From Streptomyces sp. NBC_00704 (GTDB taxonomy: Bacteria; Actinomycetota; Actinomycetes; Streptomycetales; Streptomycetaceae): a DNA stretch of 64,000 nt. The position numbers were made by a program, and so were the translations under genes. The stretch's first letter is position 1; every line of letters begins with the position of its first letter. The stretch is taken from positions 7,560,501-7,624,500 of the forward strand of contig NZ_CP109000.1 of the NCBI RefSeq assembly GCF_036226605.1, in the 5' to 3' direction. Below, one piece after another: positions 61,101 through 64,000 of the stretch. The notes under the pieces are model-generated. The model ran no database searches, was not told where the DNA came from, and worked only from the letters and a program-made list of their open reading frames with translations.

Positions 61101-61201
61101 CGGCGGTCTCGAAGCCGTTCGCCGACGCCGACCACCTCTCCCTCACCGGACGGTACGGGGCGGCCCTGCGCAAACTCGGCGAGGCCTACCGGGCGGCCTG
61201 A
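58193..61201 (+). CDS. secreted GH3 beta-glucosidase with N-terminal carbohydrate-binding and Calx-beta domains
   Basis: A 1002-residue exported enzyme. After the signal, a CBM11-like domain (about residues 25-205; VPFEIKDGGANGEASELWTT) and a Calx-beta-like domain (about 210-310; VSVTVATTASAPLGEPVTVAYATAGGTARPGGDYTPVSG) precede the GH3 barrel. The barrel's nucleophile Asp618 is in FVISDWNAID, with AKHFVGDGGT and the second GH3 domain after it. It releases glucose from beta-glucans. ATG 58193 follows AGGGAAGG; ATG 58172 adds seven residues. It probably acts together with the divergent GH30 enzyme. Confidence 0.9.
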   Translation: MPRTALLLSAVLLLAVVSPTASRAADDPLPVSVDRFEGEVPFASQPAEGIFTWGGDGDDPPALRLTARADAPEGEKVLTGAYDISAYGGFTHDFAAGLPAHDWSAHRGVRFWWEGRGTGKKVPFEIKDGGANGEASELWTTAFTDDFTGWKQIELPFGDFVYRTDYQPVGGIDHVLGLTHMWGYALTLPAGDAGTFAMDDVELYGRADQALRATVTTDAAVYPVREGGTATVSVTVATTASAPLGEPVTVAYATAGGTARPGGDYTPVSGTLTFPAGTPSGTTRTVTVRTLRDKSAEPAETVPLTLTVTGARAPAETPEIVVDANGLPYLNAALPVRKRVADLLSRMSLKEKAGQMTQAERAAVGEGADVTAQGLGSLLSGGGSTPTPNTPEAWAKMIDGFQLRTQATRLQIPLIYGVDAVHGHNNLVGATIMPHNIGIGATRDPQLAEQAGSVTASEVRATGVPWDFAPCLCVSRDERWGRAYESFGEDPALVQSMETVVQGLQGRADGRDLKDDDKVLATAKHFVGDGGTAYGSSTTGAYTIDQGVTKVTRRELEAVHLAPFRTAVDRGVGTVMPSYSSLDVLGDGQGPVKMHARADMINGVLKGRMGFDGFVISDWNAIDQLPGDYPARVRTAVGAGVDMMMTPYGYKDFTATLIDEVNAGRISTKRVDDAVSRILTQKFRLGLFEHPYAQTRNASKIGGAAHRAVARRAAAASQVLLKNSGGVLPLRKTQKVYVAGSDADDLGNQTGGWTVTWQGSSGTHTRGTTILDAMRKDGDVTYSADASAPTAGYDVGVVVVGETPYAEGVGDVGNGHSLQLSAADRAAVDTVCAAMKCAVLIVSGRPQLIGDRLGAIDALVASWLPGTEGDGVADVLYGKRPFTGRLPVTWPRSEAQLPINVGDTAYDPQFPYGWGLTTLTKSPGGGAATLRALAVAATAAERAGADRAGRALVDRARLIVQHKAGADLTAAVSKPFADADHLSLTGRYGAALRKLGEAYRAA

Positions 61202-61204
61202 CGA

Positions 61205-61221
61205 GCCGTCGGCCGGACGGC
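61205..61221. terminator. hairpin between convergent GH3 and SGNH genes
   Basis: GCCGTC (61205-61210) and GACGGC (61216-61221) form a perfect six-base stem directly after the GH3 stop and just before the SGNH stop, suitable for both directions. Confidence 0.45.
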
Positions 61222-61226
61222 GGCGG

Positions 61227-62063
61227 TCACGGGGCGATGGGGGAGGCATCGCCGACCGCCGGCCGTTCGGCCGCGCCGCCGGACAACGGCGGGAAGACCG
61301 GCAGCAGGTGAGGACGCTTCGCGGTCCGGCCGTCACCGGACGACCGTCCGCGCAACCGCCTCGCCAGCCACGGACCGAGGAAGGTGGCCGCCCAGCGCAG
61401 TTCCTCCACGACCGCGCGCGGGCCCGACAGGGCCGCCTCGGCGGCCGGCTCCAGCGGACCGGACCAGGAGTCGTCGCTGCCCGGAAGCGCGAGAGCGTGA
61501 GCGACGGCGGCGGCGATCCGCTCGTGACCGAGAGGGCTGGCATGGAGCCGGTCTGCACTCCACAGGCGGGGGTCGGTGATGACCGCGTGCCCCGCGCACT
61601 CGGCGACGGCCACGCCGTGCCGCCCTGCGGCCTCGCGTATGCGCTGGTTGAGGGCGACCAGACGGGAGCCCAGGGGACGGCCGAGCGCCGCCAGCCGGGT
61701 GGGAAAGGTGAGCGTCGCGACGCGGGCCCCCTGCGCCGTGAGCGCGGCGAACATGGCCTCGAGATGGGCGGCCACCTCGTCCGCGTCGAACCGCGGCCGC
61801 AGCACGTCGTTGACCCCCGCGACGACGGTGGCCACGTCCGGACGCAGGGAGAGCGCCGGCGCGAGCTGATCGTCCCGCACCTGGGCGGCACGCTTGCCGC
61901 GCACCGCCAGGTTCGCGTACCGCAGGCCGGGACTGTGCGCCGCCAGGTGCTCGGCGAGGCGGTCGGCCCATCCTCGTAGGCCCACGACGTCGTCACCGTC
62001 GCCCAGGCCCTCGGTCTGACTGTCTCCGAGGGCGACGAACCGCAGATAGGAGCCACCGTCCAC
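61227..62063 (-). CDS. SGNH/GDSL hydrolase
   Basis: The 278-residue esterase-fold protein has the SGNH blocks: RFVALGDSQTEGLGD (block I, Ser near residue 13), LAVRGKRAAQV (block II Gly), VVAGVNDVLRP (block III, Gly-x-Asn-Asp) and WSADRLHASPLGH (block V, Asp-x-x-His). All catalytic residues are present. No signal peptide is seen, so it is likely cytoplasmic. GTG 62063 follows AGGGG; ATG 62084 is also possible. The substrate is unknown. Confidence 0.9.
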   Translation of the reverse strand: MDGGSYLRFVALGDSQTEGLGDGDDVVGLRGWADRLAEHLAAHSPGLRYANLAVRGKRAAQVRDDQLAPALSLRPDVATVVAGVNDVLRPRFDADEVAAHLEAMFAALTAQGARVATLTFPTRLAALGRPLGSRLVALNQRIREAAGRHGVAVAECAGHAVITDPRLWSADRLHASPLGHERIAAAVAHALALPGSDDSWSGPLEPAAEAALSGPRAVVEELRWAATFLGPWLARRLRGRSSGDGRTAKRPHLLPVFPPLSGGAAERPAVGDASPIAP

Positions 62064-62187
62064 GACACACCCCTGCCTTCCCATGGGTAGCGCTGTCGGC
62101 AGCCATTGTGCTGGCTTCTGGCAATAGAAGCCAGCCAGCTCGAGCCGAAGTGGCCACGAGCACCCGCGCCGCCCCCGACCACTCCTC

Positions 62188-62252
62188 TCCCGCGGCCCCC
62201 TCCCGCGGCCCCCTCCCGCGGACCCATCCCGCGGCCCTCTCCCGCGGACCCA
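62188..62252. repeat. five 13-bp tandem repeats (TCCCGCGG core)
   Basis: Five units of TCCCGCGG plus five variable bases (ccccc, accca or cctc-type) lie exactly 13 bp apart between the TPR gene and the SGNH gene, both leftward. It may be a slippage repeat or a binding array. No spacers or cas genes are seen. Confidence 0.75.
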
Positions 62253-62269
62253 TCCGCGCTGCCGGCGCA

Positions 62270-63085
62270 CTACCCGCCGGTGGTGGCGGTCGCGGCGTGC
62301 CGTGCCTCCATCGCGTTGATCACCCGCTCCCGGGCGAGCAGCCGGGCCCGCTTGAGCCTCGCGTCGGCCAGCAGCAGCGGCACGTACCAGAACCATCCCC
62401 ACACGCTGAAGGAGACCGTCCCGCTCAGCACCAGCGCCTTGTTGGTGGCGAGGACCAGCACGAAGGTGGCCGCGTACGCCGCCACCCGGTAGCGGACCAG
62501 GAGCCGGAGCGGGGCCCGCCACGGGCCGGCCAGCAGTTCCAGCGCGGCCGCCACCTCGGCCGCCCGCAGGTCCTCCGGATGCGCGGGCGCCTGGCCGCCC
62601 CGCTCCAGCGCTTCGGCCACGTCGGCGCTGTGGGACGCCACCATCGCCCGCTCGGCCAGCGCCGAGGCCGTGCTCTCCTGGAAATCCTGCCAGTAGCCTC
62701 GCCCGGCCCGGCCGACCGCGGCCTCCACCCGTGCCGCCTCGGGCGACCCCGCCGGAGCCAGCACGGCGATCCGCTCCTTGAGCCGGGCCGCCCGCGCGCT
62801 GCGCCCCGGGTACGTCCATTCGTCGGCCCGCAGGCACAGTTCCAGATAGGACACGAGCAGTCCGAGATCGTCGGGCCATCGGGCGAGTCCGGCCCGGTAA
62901 ACCTTCTCGGCCTCCGCGTCGTGGTCGTCCTCGTCCTCCGCCGCGTGCGCGAGGCCGAGCCACCGGTACAGGACGGGATCGGGCCCGAGTTCCTCCAGAG
63001 CGGACTCGGCCACCGTCCGGACCTTCGTGAACCCGCCCACCGCGAACAGCTCTTCGCAGCGGGCGGCGTATCCCTCGCGTGTCAT
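62270..63085 (-). CDS. TPR-containing membrane protein
   Basis: The 271-residue protein has about residues 1-90 with tetratricopeptide-like helices (CEELFAVGGFTKVRTVAESALEELGPDPVLYRWLGLAHAAE; AEKVYRAGLARWPDDLGLLVSYLEL). Two membrane helices follow in LLVRYRVAAYAATFVLVLATNKALVLSG and VWGWFWYVPLLLAD (about 205-245). TPR domains bind partner proteins. The ATG at 63085 is chosen over 63118 because of GGGGTGGGA upstream. Function unknown. Confidence 0.8.
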   Translation of the reverse strand: MTREGYAARCEELFAVGGFTKVRTVAESALEELGPDPVLYRWLGLAHAAEDEDDHDAEAEKVYRAGLARWPDDLGLLVSYLELCLRADEWTYPGRSARAARLKERIAVLAPAGSPEAARVEAAVGRAGRGYWQDFQESTASALAERAMVASHSADVAEALERGGQAPAHPEDLRAAEVAAALELLAGPWRAPLRLLVRYRVAAYAATFVLVLATNKALVLSGTVSFSVWGWFWYVPLLLADARLKRARLLARERVINAMEARHAATATTGG

Positions 63086-63227
63086 TCGTCCCACCCCGGT
63101 CGATTGATGGAGCCACACTCTGCGGCACCCGAAACCCCCTGGTCAAGGCGCGGCCACGACCGGCCCGGGTGCCGAGCGGGGATTGCGGCGTGACGGACTG
63201 TCAGTGCCGTCGGACACAATGACGATC

Positions 63228-63878
63228 ATGAGTCACGACATTGCTTACTCCACCGCGGACAAGGCGGACGTCCTGGCCTTCCTCGGCAGCCACGGCGAGC
63301 TGAGCGCAGACCGGACGCGCCGCCTGGAGTCGATGCGCCGGGCCGCGCGGGCCGCCCAGGACGACCTCGAACGCCAGGGCGTCGACTGGGGATTGCCCGT
63401 CCCGGACGCCCTCGAGCACCTCGTCGCCGGGCACACCGACTCCGACGCGCACTGCGCGGGCAACGCCTATCACCGCGCCGCGCAGCTGATCATCGACCAC
63501 AACGCGTCCGACCCGATGCACCTGGGCACCTACTCGAAGCCCTCGACGTTCTTCGGCCTGGTCGACGACGAGATGCGACGCCTCGGCGTCCCCGCCGACC
63601 TGCTGCCCCACGGCTTCCTCTACGGCGGACTCCCCGCCGGCTTCCCGTTCATACCGCACTCGACCGACGGGTACCCCGCCATCGGCCATCTGCCGCTCGC
63701 CAAGGCCAAGCCCGCCGCCGAGGCCTATCGCGCCGTCCTGGACCGCATGGACGAAGACCTCCGGTACGACGTGCGGGAGCTGATCGAAAAGCTCGAGGAC
63801 GAGCACAAGGAGTGGGAGTACGCCACGGAGAACATCGGCTGGTACACCCAGGACACGCTGTTCTTCGCGCTCACCTGA
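63228..63878 (+). CDS. unrecognised cytoplasmic protein
   Basis: A 216-residue soluble protein: DIAYSTADKADVLAFLGSHGELSADRTRRLESM begins it. A His/Asp-rich middle has AHCAGNAYHRAAQLIIDHNAS. The second half reads FFGLVDDEMRRLGVPADLLPHGFLYGGLPAGFPFIPHSTDGYPAIGHLPL, and the end is acidic (ELIEKLEDEHKEWEYATENIG). No family is recognised. ATG 63228 and ATG 63219 are both possible and neither has a Shine-Dalgarno. A strong hairpin follows the gene. Confidence 0.7.
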   Translation: MSHDIAYSTADKADVLAFLGSHGELSADRTRRLESMRRAARAAQDDLERQGVDWGLPVPDALEHLVAGHTDSDAHCAGNAYHRAAQLIIDHNASDPMHLGTYSKPSTFFGLVDDEMRRLGVPADLLPHGFLYGGLPAGFPFIPHSTDGYPAIGHLPLAKAKPAAEAYRAVLDRMDEDLRYDVRELIEKLEDEHKEWEYATENIGWYTQDTLFFALT

Positions 63879-63879
63879 C

Positions 63880-63904
63880 CGCCGGCCCCACGGGCGGGCC
63901 GGCG
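63880..63904. terminator. terminator hairpin after the last gene
   Basis: CGCCGGCCC (63880-63888) pairs with GGGCCGGCG (63896-63904), a nine-base stem directly after the preceding stop. From 63905 to the end at 64000 I see no feature. Confidence 0.7.
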
Positions 63905-64000
63905 CGATCCCGCGACGCGGTGCCCCCAAGTCTGCCCGCACGGCCCTGGTGCGCGCGGCGCGGGGACGGAAGCGTGGCGCAGACTGTGCACGGCCGAGGT

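Noticed and set aside
63905..64000. Start of another gene at the right end
   Set aside because: No open frame with a ribosome site or recognisable motif is visible in the remaining 96 bases.

Overview
The window is one continuous stretch of a high-GC actinomycete chromosome, almost certainly Streptomyces. Coding sequence is strongly G/C-biased at third positions, GTG starts and ATGA or GTGA stop/start overlaps are common, Shine-Dalgarno sequences are AGGAGG-like, and the gene content is typical of the genus: an isorenieratene-type carotenoid cluster, IclR, PadR, YafY and TetR regulators, Tat/Sec-exported glycosidases, a DUF5302 protein and a serine/threonine kinase with an ectodomain. I saw no insertion sequence, phage, integron, CRISPR array, rRNA or tRNA. 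There are two gene remnants: an ATP-binding regulator fragment near 3.0 kb and an alcohol dehydrogenase C-terminus near 32.8 kb.

Left region (1-18.2 kb). An operon of a DUF2231 membrane protein, a second membrane protein and folE (cut by the window edge) is divergent from a cysteine-rich HTH regulator. A DUF488 protein follows. The carotenoid cluster has two divergent translationally coupled operons. crtE-crtI-crtB-crtV runs leftward and makes GGPP, phytoene and lycopene, plus a Rieske protein. crtY-crtT-crtU runs rightward and covers cyclisation to beta-carotene, a methyltransferase and beta-ring aromatisation. Between them lie an ECF sigma gene and a small zinc-finger, anti-sigma-like gene. 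Each of these two is preceded by a related pair of 11-bp-spaced direct repeats, a geometry expected of a B12 photoreceptor repressor of the LitR/CarH type. No such repressor gene lies in the window. A leftward three-gene membrane-lipid cassette follows (PAP2 phosphatase, YihY/BrkB, PAP2-lipid kinase fusion).

Middle region (18.3-38.5 kb). This part holds mostly small signalling and accessory units. They include a GNAT protein, a DUF5302 protein, a sugar acetyltransferase and a DUF3995-ECF sigma-SRPBCC operon. They also include an XRE-type membrane regulator, a small secreted protein and a secreted serine hydrolase. A VOC/YafY divergent pair is followed by an aldo-keto reductase behind a promoter-hairpin leader. 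Then come a kinase operon whose two products share a related ectodomain, an NADPH-type flavodoxin, a subtilisin, and a cyclase plus CutA/NIF3-like operon flanked by two IclR regulators.

Right region (38.5-64 kb). A secreted GH30_8 xylanase sits behind a perfect CebR-type box. A molybdo-flavoenzyme operon (2Fe-2S, FAD/4Fe-4S, Mo subunits, XdhC) is divergent from a TetR regulator. A soluble SPFH/NfeD-like pair, a three-repeat lipoprotein, a LysE exporter and a PadR-acyl-CoA dehydrogenase operon with a 26-bp operator follow. A divergent GH30-lectin/GH3 pair shares an AGTTAACT-centred palindrome. The window ends with an SGNH hydrolase, a TPR membrane protein and an unassigned protein.

All calls come from reading translations and motifs by eye. 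Family names are recognised from motifs, without database searches.
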